Shown: piece by piece, positions 22,358 to 33,743 of the stretch | How the letters are laid out: each line of letters starts with the position of its first letter | Numbering within the stretch: position 1 is the stretch's first letter | Source: Solanum dulcamara | Lineage: Eukaryota > Streptophyta > Magnoliopsida > Solanales > Solanaceae | Length of the DNA stretch: 64,000 nucleotides | Direction: 5' to 3' | Assembly (NCBI RefSeq): GCF_947179165.1 | Contig: NC_077243.1 | Span: forward strand, 35,042,001 to 35,106,000 | Notes under the pieces: generated by a model | Database searches by the model: none | Told to the model about the DNA's origin: nothing | The model's input: only the letters and a program-made list of their open reading frames with translations | Position numbers and translations under genes: made by a program

Positions 22358-24772
22358 TGTCACGCCCTGGGAGGGTACCCTAGTCATGACCGACACTCGA
22401 AAGCCATTTCTGGCCTTCAAGTGAACCACCTGATTCAGTCAAACTATCATTCAATAATATTCACTCAATGGAGGATTTAATCATAAAAACACTATCAGCT
22501 CAACAAAACAAGTATAATAAGACTCATCTAAAAAATAGTCCAACCTCCCCACACTCTAGTCTATGAAGCCTTTATCAAAGTCTAGGAGGTGCCAATGAAA
22601 AACCCATGGCTACTAACAATCAGAATAAAGGAACAAACACAAAACTATACAGGGAGCTCAACATCCTCTGAAAACTAGGAGGACTCACCAAGAAGCTGAA
22701 AGTGTGAAGATCTTCAACGGTGCACCGGTTGATGATCTATGGTACCTGTCTCTGCATCATGAAATGATGCAGGCCAAATGGCGTTAGTACGTGGAATATA
22801 CGAGTATGTAAAATGGCCAAATAAAACAACATCAGAAAAGGATCAACCAACTCAGAAATCTCAACTCATAAATAAGTAACAACTCACTCAAGTGTCCTAA
22901 GTCTAATAAGAAATGGTTTAGACAGGATCAAATCACATGCCACTCAATTCAACTGACTCGGAGTACTATCAATACCTAAATGGGAGTTTCTCTTATCCGA
23001 CAACCATCACTTATGAGCCAGTGATTGTACAACAATCAAACATTGTTACCACGTCCGTCCATACCTTCCCAGGGCATGAACGCCTCCCTAATCATGGATT
23101 CCATCGATTAGTCAAGTCCTATTATTTCAGGATAATAAAATGGAAAATATCCGACTTTAATCCCTACCTACGTTGGCGGCGTAGTTTCTGGGGTTCAAGT
23201 ATGGACTATACCCTCACCCACTTCGATGCTCGATACTCCTTCCATGACTCTATACTCATAAAACTCCCTCCAATCATCTCAAACAAGCCCTCACGACTAG
23301 ATTCATTTAGGACTTTGCCAACTCCTCAACTCTATCCTCAATTCAACTCAATCGAGTTATAATGGCAAGTCTCATTTAGGACCTTGTCCACTCGTCAATT
23401 CTATCCTCCAATCAACTCAATCAAGCCTAATTTAAATAAGCATTTACAATATCCCACAAACATAACAAACTAATCCTCTCTTCATTTATCACCTCCTTAG
23501 GACTCATCACAACTCTAAGGTTTTAAACCAACAATTCAAGAGGAATAAGACATTTAAGGAAATTGTAACAATCAACATAATCACATGGTTAAAGAAATCA
23601 ACAAAGCATATTAACAAACCATCTCCATCAACTCATGCTAACATGAAGGTTTAGAAATCCTTAGCTCAACAACTTCAACACAATAAGAATCAAATTAATA
23701 GTAGGCGAGACTCATTCAAACATAAACCATATCAATAAACTCAATTCTCATGGACTTCTAACATCAAATAAGAGTAGGTCACATGGGTGGACTCAACTCA
23801 TGCTTTGAGTAGCTTTACATACCTTAGAATAGATTCTTGAAGAAACCTTGTTGTTGGGTCTTCAATGGAAACTTGGAGTCTTGAAGCTCTTGGAATAATT
23901 CCTTGTTGGAAATGGAGAAGAAGAAGAAGAGAGAGAGATTTCTAGGGCTTTTTAGAGAGATAGAGAGGCTGAAAATGATCCAAAACGTCCAAGGCTTGAT
24001 ACATATATAATTTAGGACAATTCCCAAATTGCCCTTTCTCTAAAATTCTAAAAAATAGGCTGAAAACACTCCTGGCGTGATAGTGGCGCATCGCACCACG
24101 GCAGCGCCAGGACGATTAGGCCTAAAACCTGCACACCTGTTAGTGGCGAGCTGCGCCAAGGACTAAACTACTGAGGCATGTTCTTGGCACGATAGTGGTG
24201 CATCGCGCCCTTACAACGCCAAGGCCATATTTTCTGGGTTCTGGAAAAAGGCTTGAAAACCCTGCACATCTTGTTGTGGCGCACCGCTCCAGGGACCAAA
24301 CTACTGAGGCATATTCCTAGCGCGATAAGGGCACATCGCACCACTACGGCGCCAAGCCCAGATTTCCAGCAGTTGCAACCCAGGCCTAAAATTCCGGTCG
24401 AGCAAGTTCGTCTTAGGATCGTCATTTCTTTTGACTACGGACTCAAAAAATTACATTCTTGACGGCATTGTAAAGAAGACTCGATGACCTTTAATTTAAT
24501 AGGTGTGGGCCACCCAAATTGTCTTCTTTCAAAAGATAGGATCGTTAGAAGTCGAACCCTTATACGAACTCATCCTAAAACTTAGCTACGATGAATCTTT
24601 TGGACTTAGCTTGGTCCTAGGGGTCCTTTGTGACCCCACATCGCCTCCAACACTCTTTAATTACTCAGGGACTCATCTTAACTTAAGCATATACTTCACA
24701 ATAAATGAGTTTGACCCTACACGTATACAAGAAGTGTCTAAATCTTAGGGAATTTTTTTGAGGGGTGTTACA
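22358..24772 (-). repeat. 5' LTR of the Tekay-like element (right copy)
   Basis: The right LTR is 2415 bp with TGTCACGCC at its left edge and GGTGTTACA at its right edge. TTTTG follows at 24773-24777, matching 14981-14985. It carries the ~160 bp block missing from the left LTR. Its CG-rich repeat (24075-24355) is more decayed than in the left LTR. Confidence 0.93.
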
Positions 24773-25735
<963 letters not shown>

Positions 25736-25828
25736 TGTAGGCATTAAAATTTTATTGGATTTAAATCCATAAATTAAATTATACTATATTAAATTCAAGA
25801 AAAAATAATCCAAATGATGTGGCATGAA

Positions 25829-25857
25829 TTAGGGTTTATGGTAGAGTAGTCTACGAG
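25829..25857. promoter_or_regulatory. Inverted pair of telo-box-like motifs in the LTR
   Basis: TTAGGGTTT (about 25829-25837) and AAACCCTAA (about 25857-25865) form a perfect 9 bp inverted repeat around a 19 bp centre. AAACCCTA is the known plant telo-box element bound by Myb-type telomere-repeat proteins. It lies in the insert that also carries the protease fragment. A regulatory function here is only a suggestion. Coordinates are to within a few bases. Confidence 0.5.
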
Positions 25858-25870
25858 AAACCCTAACTGA

Positions 25871-25944
25871 CATAAAGTAAATAGGATCATGGTGGATGAT
25901 GGATCTGGGGTCAATATTCTCCCTATTTGCATTGTGAAGGAACA
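25871..25944 (+). other. Protease-gene fragment embedded in the Tat 5' LTR
   Basis: This ~74 bp piece translates, without a stop, to HKVNRIMVDDGSGVNILPIC followed by IVKE. That is the active-site region of the element's own aspartic protease. It matches 28660-28735 (+) and the inverted copy near 27945-28025. It is closest to the inverted copy (shared CATAAAGTAAAT and GTGAAGGAAC). The enclosing ~125 bp insert is absent from the LTR segments of the satellite units. Confidence 0.85.
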
Positions 25945-25952
25945 AAATGATA

Positions 25953-26250
25953 TGGAAATCCAAGTCAAATTAAATGAGCCACTAAAAGCACACCACGTGT
26001 CAAAGTTATGTGGCAATTCAAAATAAATTAAATGAGCCACTAAAATTACACCAAGTATCAAAGTTATATCGGAATCCAAGTCAAATTAAATGAGCCATTA
26101 GAATCATGCTATGTGCCAAAATTATATGACAATCCAAGTCAAATTAAATAAGCCACTAAAATCATGTCACGTGTTGAAGTTATGTAGTAATCTAAGTTAA
26201 ATTAAATGAGCCGGTAGAATAATGCCACGTGTATACGCGATATGTTCTGA
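25953..26250. repeat. 58 bp minisatellite in Tat LTR U3, five units
   Basis: Five diverged units repeat every 58 bp. The shared (T/A)AAATTAAATGAGCC-type core ends at 25980, 26038, 26096, 26154 and 26212. Units 1, 4 and 5 carry CACGTG, the G-box recognised by bHLH and bZIP factors. The array lies about 140 bp upstream of the TATA box, where LTR enhancers commonly sit. Confidence 0.85.
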
Positions 26251-26347
26251 CCAATTAAATTAAAGTAGTTGATCATTGAAATGATAATTGATACAACAGA
26301 AATAGAGGCTATCTTCACCAAAAGAATCTGATTGGTCAGTTCAAACT

Positions 26348-26394
26348 GACCAATCAAATCACACTAGAATACTATTCCCTACAACTATAAATAG
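26348..26394 (+). promoter_or_regulatory. Tat LTR core promoter (CCAAT and TATA)
   Basis: GACCAATCAAA near 26348 and CTATAAATAG at 26385-26394 are spaced about 35 bp apart. They lie in the middle of the LTR, as expected for a U3 promoter. Transcription would start roughly 30 bp downstream, near 26420. Confidence 0.65.
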
Positions 26395-26794
26395 AGGTCC
26401 TTATTATTCTCATAACAGGAGTTTTCAAGAACAAGAAGCAAGAAGAGAGCTCGTAGTTCAAAGGCCATAAATTCTCTACAAATCTACAAAGTCCAAGTAA
26501 TCAAATTCAAGTTCAAGTTTAAGATCAAGAACGAAGGCAAATATCAAAAAATTTGAGATCAAGTTTACTTGTTCATACTTATTATTCTTCATAACCATAC
26601 AAGTGTTCGTGATGAGTAATTCAAATCAAAATTTGAAGACGAAGATATTCCATATTATTTGAAGAATCAGAGGATTATCATAGAGATTGTAACACACACT
26701 ACATTTTGAAATCAAATATTACACTTTGTTACTCTAATTTTCTGGTGTTGATTATTTATTTATTTTGGCTCAAAAATTTGTTGTTTACAAATTA

Positions 26795-26812
26795 TGGCAC
26801 GCACAGTGGGAC
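26795..26812 (+). other. Tat element primer-binding-site-like motif
   Basis: TGGCACGCACAGTGGGACC lies five bases after the LTR end. It resembles the TGGCGCCC...GTGGGG-type primer sites of many plant gypsy elements. I do not assign the tRNA. Confidence 0.6.
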
Positions 26813-26865
26813 CATCTCTACCTCTCATCTGTTTACATCGATCATCCAACTTCAAGACTACTTAA

Positions 26866-27151
26866 ATGGCATCTAAGAAGTTTAACTCCAGGACTATTAT
26901 TGCTAAGGCTAATGATTCCAAGGTTTCCTCTAAGGTGGAGAACATACTGGATGCTACTATGGGAAGTTTGGGACCCATCACTAGGAATAGAGCAAACTTG
27001 CTAGGACAATAAGCACTTCTAGTGCCGTCCACATCAGTTTCTATTTTTGATCTTCCATCTTCAAAGGAGGAAAGATTCTCTTCGAATGAATTGGAAGAAG
27101 GAGAGAATATAGCTATTATTGTTGAAAAGACATTGGCTCGACCGAAAAATT
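26866..27151 (+). pseudogene. Tat gag N-terminal remnant
   Basis: The ATG at 26866 starts MASKKFNSRTIIAKANDSKV and continues through GSLGPITRNRANLL to a TAA at 27010-27012. Translation past the stop continues in the same frame (VPSTSVSIFDLPSSKEERFS ...) to about 27151. There it is cut by the inverted LTR fragment. The gag core and nucleocapsid region are not found between here and the protease, so most of gag is missing. Confidence 0.7.
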
Positions 27152-27412
27152 AGAGTAACAAACTGTAATATTTGATTTCAAAATATAGTATGTATTACAA
27201 TCTCTATGATAATCCTCTGATTCTTCAAATAATATGGAATATGTTGAACTTGAATTTGATTTAGAGCCAAGGAATTGAATAGATTGATCTTGAATCTTCA
27301 TCTTCAAATTTGAATTTGAATTACTCATCACGAATACTTGTATAGTTATGATGAATAATAATTATGAAAAAGTAACTTGATGTCAAACTTTTTGATATTT
27401 TCCTTCGTTCTT
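27152..27412 (-). repeat. Inverted fragment of the Tat LTR
   Basis: Reverse-complemented, this segment parallels 26521-26747 of the 5' LTR (CAAGATCAAGAACGAAGG, TCGTGATGAGTAATTCAAAT, GAATCAGAGGATTATCATAG, TTTGTTACTCTAATTTT), with moderate divergence. It is joined on its right to the inverted gag-protease copy at a short homology: CAAG.TCAAGA occurs at both source sites. It is joined on its left to gag. Confidence 0.85.
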
Positions 27413-28341
27413 GATCTTGTTTGTCTTTGGGACATAGTTAGAAATAGGAATCGCTCTCTTACTTAAAGATGCCATACTTGTCTTAGGTACTGTACTCATA
27501 TCTTAAAGCATTTTATTCTTTTCAATCATGACCCTCGCATTATAAGGTGCTACATCAACCTTTTTGTGATATTAACATTTTTGATTGGTATCACGTTTTC
27601 AACTTTGAATTCTTTTGAGACATGATTCTTTAAGTAGAATTTTGCATCAGCAAAGTGCACTTCTGTCTCAGTGAAAGGTTCATCATTAGTAACTATCTTC
27701 TTTTGAACCCCATCTTTAAATTATTTGAAACATTAATGGTAGGTGGACGATACCACTTTGTTCTCATGTATCCATGGCCTTCCTAACAAGATATTATATG
27801 AGGTCTTTTAGTCAATAAAACGCATCCATGCACTCGAACACATATCTCCCATCGTTATTTTAATTTGACAGTGTTAATGGCTCTCTTCCCCCTTGGTTAA
27901 ATCCCTGAATCATAAGACGACTTTCAGACAGTTCATTTATCGGGATTACGAGTTCCTTCACAATGAGAATAGGGAGAATATTGACCCTAGATCCATTATC
28001 TACCATGATTTTATTTACTTTATGTCCACACACAAAACCTACCATATATAAAGGACGATTATGCAATACTTCACCCAATAAAAGATCATCATTAGTGAAT
28101 GTAAACTTTGCATCACAAGTGTCCATATCTTCAGAGTGAGACTTGATAGGGCCTTCATATGATAGAAGTAATGATGGCGATGATTCTTCTCCAGTTGTCT
28201 CTTCTTTATCAATGTTACAACACGAGGCCTTGGTATCACAATGAGAAATCTTTTCATGGAACTAGCTTGGCAAGTCTTCCTCTAATGTCATCGAAGAACA
28301 TTACATTTGATAGTAATTCCCCAAAACTCTTGACTTCTTCA
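27413..28341 (-). pseudogene. Inverted copy of the Tat gag-protease region (left palindrome arm)
   Basis: The minus strand encodes FTNDDLLLGEVLHNRPLYMV, then a protease active-site region reading VDNGSRVNILPI where the right arm has DDGSGVNILPI. SESRLMIQGFNQGGREPL follows. It mirrors 28349-29277 about a centre near 28345. The two arms differ by scattered substitutions, so they are not a fresh duplication or were copied from two different elements. Confidence 0.85.
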
Positions 28342-28364
28342 ATGAATGTGAAGAAGTCAAGAGT
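28326..28364. repeat. Centre of the large palindrome (perfect 16 bp stem, 7 nt loop)
   Basis: ACTCTTGACTTCTTCA (28326-28341) pairs perfectly with TGAAGAAGTCAAGAGT (28349-28364) around ATGAATG. Homology continues outward, imperfectly, for about 0.93 kb on each side. Confidence 0.92.
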
Positions 28365-29350
28365 TGGGGGAATTACAATCAAAAGCAACATTCTTCGATG
28401 ACATTAGAGGAATTCTTGCCAAGCAGGCTCCATGAAAAGATTTCTCATTGTGACACCAAGGCCTCGTGTTGTAACATTGATAAAGAAGATACAATGGAAG
28501 AAGACTCATCGCCATCATTACTTCCATCACATGAAGGCCCTATCAAGTCTCACTCTAAAGAAGTGGACACTTGTGGTGCGAAGTTACATTCACTAATGAT
28601 GATCTTCTATTGGGTAAAGTATTGTATAATCATCCTTTATATATGGTAGGTTTTGTGCGTGGACATAAATTAAATAGGATGATTATGGATGATGGATCCG
28701 GGGTTAATATTCTCCCTATTCGCACTGTGAAAGAAATTAGAATCTCGATAAATGAACGGTCTGAAAGTCGTCTGATGATTCAGGGATTTAACTAAGGGAG
28801 GCAGAGAGCAATTGGCGCTGTAAAATTAAATATAATGATGGGAGATATATGTTCGAGTGTATGGATTTATGTTATTGACTCAAAGAACTCGTATAATATC
28901 TTGTTAGGAACGCCATGGATACATGAGAATAAAGTGGTACCGTCCACCTACCATCAATGTTTCAAATACTTTGAAGATGGGGTTCAAAAAAAGGTAGTTG
29001 CTAATGATGAACCTTTCACCGAGATAGAAGTGCATTTTGCTGATGCCAAATTCTACTTAAATAATCATGTCTCAGAAGAAGTCAAAGTTAGTAACGCGAT
29101 ACCAATCAGAAAAGAAGATATCACAAAAAAGTGGTTGTAGCACCTGATAACATGAGGATCGTGATTGAAAAGAATAAAGCCCTTTCATATATGAGTAAAG
29201 TACCTAAGATGAGTAAGGAATCTTCAAGTTAGAGAGCGATTCCTATTTCTCACTATGTCCCAAAGACAAACAAGGTCAAGATCCCACCCTCTGAGTTGCA
29301 GAGTAGCAAGTTGACATTTCCTTTCAAGTAAATCGATGCAATCAAATCAC
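28349..29350 (+). pseudogene. Tat protease region, forward copy (right palindrome arm)
   Basis: The forward reading gives FTNDDLLLGKVLYNHPLYMV, MDDGSGVNILPI (the Asp of the active site is kept), ESRLMIQGFN, a stop, then SYNILLGTPWIHENKVVPST and HQCFKYFEDGVQKKVV. This is the retropepsin-like domain and its following block, conserved in plant Tat and Athila-type elements. Stops lie near 28795 and 29140. The arm's mirror homology ends near 29277. Confidence 0.85.
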
Positions 29351-30290
29351 CTTCAAAAATGATAGAAGGATTTGTTAGACCATCAAATCATGATTTATAT
29401 GAATCACTTCCTAAAAAGCATACAAATGAGGGTTTTGACCCAAATGCATATAAGTTGTTGGTGAAAGTAGGGTACAATCCCAATGAAGCTTTTAAAGTAG
29501 GGAAGCTTCCAAATGAAGTTATTGAAAAGGCAAATCATGGCCTAAATCTAATTCAAAAGATGATGATAGAGAGAGGGTATGTTGTCAAGCAATCGCGTGA
29601 AGACTTGGGTTACAAACAACTGTTGCCAGTTTGAATCTCTATAAAAAGGATGAGAATCAACTATATTACCCCTATGGAAGAACCTGTGATGTTCAATAAG
29701 AAGCCTTCTGTGTTTGATTAACTTAGTGGCATGACTCATAATGTTTATGCATTTGATCGGCTTATCGAATCAACTCTAAAAAAATTCAGTGTTTGATCGG
29801 TTTGGACCAATGAAGAAGAAATACAAGCACAAAGGAAATTATAGAATAATGGAAGAATGGGTACATGCTCGAGAGCATAATTCATCTAAGAATTGCCCAG
29901 TTTGATTTCTTCTAGAATGAGGCAAGAAACAAAACTTGTAGTTTCATGTGGAGATATCTTGAGAGCAAGAACTCATACCATAGTTCACACTAGGGATCGA
30001 TATAAAGATAAAAAAGTGTGGGATCATCAAATCACATCACAATTTATGATAAGGAAAGTACTTCACTATATGCAAAAATTAAGGATGGGTTTGCTGATAT
30101 TCATGCATGCCATCACATATCTTTTAATGATGGTAATCCTTAAGAAGATGAGGATGCTGAAGATGCACCACCTGAACTCAAGAAAGGGGTAAAATATACT
30201 GTTGATATATTGAAGAAGTAAATCTTGGGTTGATGATGATATAAGACCTACATATGTAAGTGCTTCACTGGATGACGATGAAGAGAAGAA
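29351..30290 (+). pseudogene. Tat protease-to-RT linker
   Basis: The + frame 29359-29634 encodes MIEGFVRPSNHDLYESLPKK, GFDPNAYKLLVKVGYNPNE and RGYVVKQSREDLGYKQ. This matches the linker found before RT in Tat elements. Downstream to 30290 the frames are short; an acidic ENEDAEDAPPEL-like stretch is readable with frame slips near 30140-30180. Confidence 0.75.
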
Positions 30291-31150
30291 ATATATTGAG
30301 CTTATTATGGAATTTAGGGATGTATTTGCTTGGAGTTACAAAGAGATGCCAGGATTAGACCCTAAATTTGAAGTTCATCATCTTACTGTGAAACGAAGCA
30401 CTTGTCCTGTTAAACAAGCTCAACATCACTTTAGACCAAAACTGGTTCCTTTGATCGAAACTGATGTTAACAAGCTCATTGAAGCAGGTTTCATTCGTGA
30501 AGTCAAATATCCTACATGGATTTCAAGAATTGTACCTATAAGAAAGAAGAATGGCTAAATCTGAGTTTGTGTCTACTTTAGAGATCTTAATAATGCATGC
30601 CCTAAGGATGAATTTCCTCTTCCAATTCCTGAGCTTATGATTGATGCCACGACTAGATATAAGACAATGTCTTTTATTGATGGTTCATCTGGATATAATC
30701 AAATTCGCATGGCACCAAGAGATTAACAAATTACTCCATTTTGCGTTCCTAAAGGTATATATTGCTTCAAAGTAATGCCTTTTGGTTTAAAATATGCTGG
30801 GGCTACTTATCAACGAGCCATGCAGAATATTTTTGATGAAATACTTCATAAAAATGTTAAGTGATATATTTATGACTTAGTGGTGAAATCAAGGATGAGT
30901 GATGGCCAGTTGCAAAATTTGAGAATGTTGTTCAAATGACTTCGATGATACCAACTCAAAATGAACCCTTTAAAATGTGCCTTTGGAGTTACTTTGGGAA
31001 AGTTTCTAGGTTTTATTGTTCGACATCGAGGAATCAAAATTGACCAAGATAAGATAGATGCTATTTTGAAGATGCCTGAGCCAAAAAATATTCATGAGTT
31101 AAAAAGCTTACAGGGAAAATAAGCATACCTTAGGAGGTTTATCTCAAATT
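30291..31150 (+). pseudogene. Tat reverse transcriptase with altered catalytic box
   Basis: The frame reads FRDVFAWSYKEMPGLDPKFE, LIEAGFIREVKYPTWISRIV, a stop, FRDLNNACPKDEFPLP, FIDGSSGYNQIRMAP, FGLKYAGATYQRAM and MNPLKCAFGVTLGKFLGFIV. The catalytic motif expected as YVDDLVVKS reads YIYDLVVKS at 30865-30891, losing the first aspartate. A TGA precedes it. At least six in-frame stops interrupt the domain, so it is inactive. Confidence 0.9.
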
Positions 31151-32107
31151 TGGCTGGGAGATGTTAACCATTCAGTCGCCTTATGAAGAAAGATGTTCCT
31201 TTTGAATGGGACCAAGCTTGTACCAATGCTTTCGAGAACATAAAGTCTTATCTGATAAAGCCTCCAGTACTTGTATCTCCTATACCTGGAAAACCATTGA
31301 TTTTATACATTGTAGCACAAGAAAGGCTAGTAGGAGCACTTCTCGCACAAGAAAATCATGAAGGAAAATAAAATGCCCTGTATTACTCGAGTAAGATGAT
31401 GACACAAAATGAGATCAAGTATTAACCTATTGATAAGTTATGTCTAGCACTCGTATTCTTGATTCAGAAGATGAAGCATTTCTTCCAAGCTTATATTGGA
31501 CAACTTGTTTCTAAAGCGAATCCAATTCCGAATGATTGGGATTTATCTTATGAATTACCTGATGAAGATGCAATGCTAGTGGAAATTTAGCCACCTTGGA
31601 AGATATACTTTGATGGTGCTGCACATCGTGAAGGAGCCGGTGTTGGAGGTATTTATCACTTCCCATGGAGACGTTTTGTCGTACTCCTTCACTCTAACCC
31701 AACACTACTCCAATAATGCTGCTAAATATCAAGCACTCTTACTTGGGCTTGAAATGACTATTGATATGAAATAATTACAACTATAAGTTTTTGGGGATTC
31801 CAAGTTGGTGATCAATCAAGTCTTTGATAATTATGAAGTAAAGAATCCTGAGTTACACCCATACTGCAATTATGCTTAAAAGAGGATAGGATGGCTTGGA
31901 GAGGTGACTATTCAACATGTCCCTAGAAAGGAAAATAAAAAGGTTGATGTGTTGGAAGCTTTAGCTTCACCATTAGTATCGCCTGATGAAATGAAAGTTG
32001 TGATTTACCAAAGATGGATAACTCCGCCTCCAGATGAGCATGAAGAAGAATTTTATAAGTTACCGCCACCTCGGAGGCTGAAATTGAAGATTGGCAACAA
32101 CCAATAA
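31151..32107 (+). pseudogene. Tat dual RNase H (RNase H plus archaeal-type RNase H)
   Basis: The first domain reads FEWDQACTNAFENIKSYLIK, PPVLVSPIPGKPLILYIVAQ and LYYSSKMMTQNEIKY to about 31500. A second begins with PPWKIYFDGAAHREGAGVGG near 31590. It continues, after a frameshift near 31680, with FGDSKLVINQVFDNYEVKNP and VTIQHVPRKENKKVDVLEAL (to about 31965). The second FDGA...GDS domain is the archaeal-type RNase H that defines the Tat branch. Several stops are present. It would degrade RNA during cDNA synthesis. Confidence 0.88.
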
Positions 32108-33334
32108 TAGATAACTTGTGTTATGGACTATTTCGAGAAAATCTTCGAAGAAGGACAGAAATCCAATGACGAGCCCCTTATTTTCTTTATTATAATAATA
32201 TACTTCACAGGCGGTTGTTCAATGGAGTTCTCTTACAATTTTTGGGGGCAGATGAATCTACTCAAGCTATGCAAGATGAACATTCTGGAGTATGTAGATC
32301 GCATCAATCTAGCCAAAACTTCATTTTCACATAAAAAGGATGGGATATTACTGGCAAACCATGGTGAAAGATTGTCTAGATTACATCTGAAGACGTAAAT
32401 CTTTCCAATTCCATGCGAATTTTATATATCAACCCCATAAGTATTCCACCTAACTATTACCTCATGGACATTTGAATATTGGAGTTTGGATGTTGTTGGA
32501 AAATTGCCTAAGTCCTTTGGTGGACATTTGTATATCCTGGCTGCAACTGACTACTTTTCAAAATGGGAAGAAGATATTTCTCTTAGAGAAGTGAAGAAAG
32601 AGAATGTTGCTAACTTCATTCGAGTAAATATTATCTACCATTTTCGTATTTCTCGATACATATTGACAGTTAATGACAAGCCATTTGATAAAAAGTTAAT
32701 GACGAAGATATGTGATCTTTTTGTCTTCAAGCAACGCAATTCCTCTATGTATTATGCGACTGCTAATGGTATCGCTGAAGCATTTAACAAAACACTCTGC
32801 AACTTGTTGAAGAAGTTTGTTTCCAAGTCTAAGAGAGATTGGCATGAAAGAATGCAAGAGGCTCTTTGGGCATATAGGACAACGTATCGCACGCCAACAC
32901 AATCGACCGCCTATTCTCTTATTTATGGAGTTGAAGCAGTCTTTCCACTTGAGCGTTAAATCCCATCATTATGCCTTTCTATTCAAAAAGGACTCACTGA
33001 TAAAGAAAATGTTCAGTTATGCCTTGAAGAATGGAGGCTCTTGATGAAAAATGACTAGAGGCCCAACAAAGTTTGAAATGTTATCAAGCTCATCTAGCTC
33101 GATGTTTTAATTAGAAGGTTCATCTTAGATGCTTCCAAGTGGGTGATCAAGTTCTTGTTGTAAGAAGGCCCATTATTATTTCTCGTTAGTTTGGAAGCAA
33201 GTTCTCCGCTAAATGGGATGGACCATATGTGGTACAAGAAGTATATTCAAGTGGCGCTTACAAACTGGTTGATTTAGAAGGATTGCGCATTGGCCCCATT
33301 AATGGAAAATTCATAAAGAGATACTATCCTTGAA
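32108..33334 (+). pseudogene. Tat integrase
   Basis: Decayed N-terminal sequence leads to a long open segment, 32486-32959, with WSLDVVGKLPKSFGGHLYIL, AATDYFSKW (catalytic Asp present) and NGIAEAFNKTLCNLLKKF (catalytic Glu present). The second Asp region reads LTVNDKPFDKKL and is altered. WHERMQEALWAYRTTYRTPT and SLIYGVEAVFPLE confirm a gypsy integrase. The C-terminal domain is readable to 33334: FQVGDQVLVVRRPI, a stop, SAKWDGPYVVQEVYSSGAYK, RYYP, stop. The gene is inactive. Confidence 0.88.
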
Positions 33335-33743
33335 GAAAAGAAAAACACTCCTTAATGTACGAGCATAAATTACATGTTACTCCTGGCCCACAAGAGTATA
33401 AACTGTGCACGGAATCAAAAAAAAATAATGTTCGCTAGGTTGAAAATCTTGAAAGAGGCGGCCTAGGCAAAAGTTAGGACACAAAAAATAAAAGAAAATA
33501 AAAAAATCAATCTTTCAGAACTACATTATGACTTGATCCTCTTTACTGAGGTACGTAAGCACTCGAAATTACATTCTAAGTTCAGTCACATGAGTATCCA
33601 AAAAATACATAGTCTCACTTGACCCTCTTCGTCGAGGTCGGTGGTGCTTAGAGTTACATCCTAAGTTAAGTCTCATAAGTTCAAAAGAAATGGAACACGC
33701 TATTATTTGAGCATCACAATGTTGTTGTATATTTTCATATATA
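33335..33743. other. Post-integrase spacer of the Tat element
   Basis: The spacer is non-coding. It includes two diverged copies of a ~75 bp block: near 33530-33590 with TGATCCTCTTTACTGAGGTACG, and near 33614-33675 with TGACCCTCTTCGTCGAGGTCGG. Similar short repeats after integrase are common in Tat elements. Confidence 0.5.

Larger units (their letters stand above)
14986..24772 (-). mobile_element. Full-length Tekay/Del-like chromovirus (Ty3/gypsy) with TTTTG target duplication
   Basis: The element is 9787 bp, bounded by TG...CA LTRs and by TTTTG at 14981-14985 and 24773-24777. On the minus strand the order is 5' LTR, primer site, gag, CCHC knuckle, protease, RT, RNase H, integrase, chromodomain, purine tract, 3' LTR. 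RT before integrase with a C-terminal chromodomain identifies a plant chromovirus; long LTRs and motifs favour Tekay/Del. Coding is broken by at least eight stops and about two frameshifts. It sits in a subtilase intron with its right end 9 bp before the next exon. Confidence 0.95.
25736..26789 (+). repeat. Tat element 5' LTR
   Basis: The LTR is about 1054 bp, starting TGTAGGCATT and ending TTGTTTACA just before a primer-site-like motif. Its first ~90 bp closely match the LTR-derived end of every satellite unit. It contains a captured protease fragment, a 58 bp minisatellite, a CCAAT/TATA promoter and a U5-side part. That last part is repeated in inverted orientation at 27152-27412. Confidence 0.82.

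Noticed and set aside
25829..25865. Interstitial telomeric repeat
   Set aside because: Only single TTTAGGG-like motifs in opposite orientation are present, with no tandem telomeric run.
25736..26860. Intergenic spacer or promoter of a host gene downstream of the subtilase
   Set aside because: The TG...CA ends, the primer-site-like motif, gag start and identity with satellite LTR segments show that it is an LTR.
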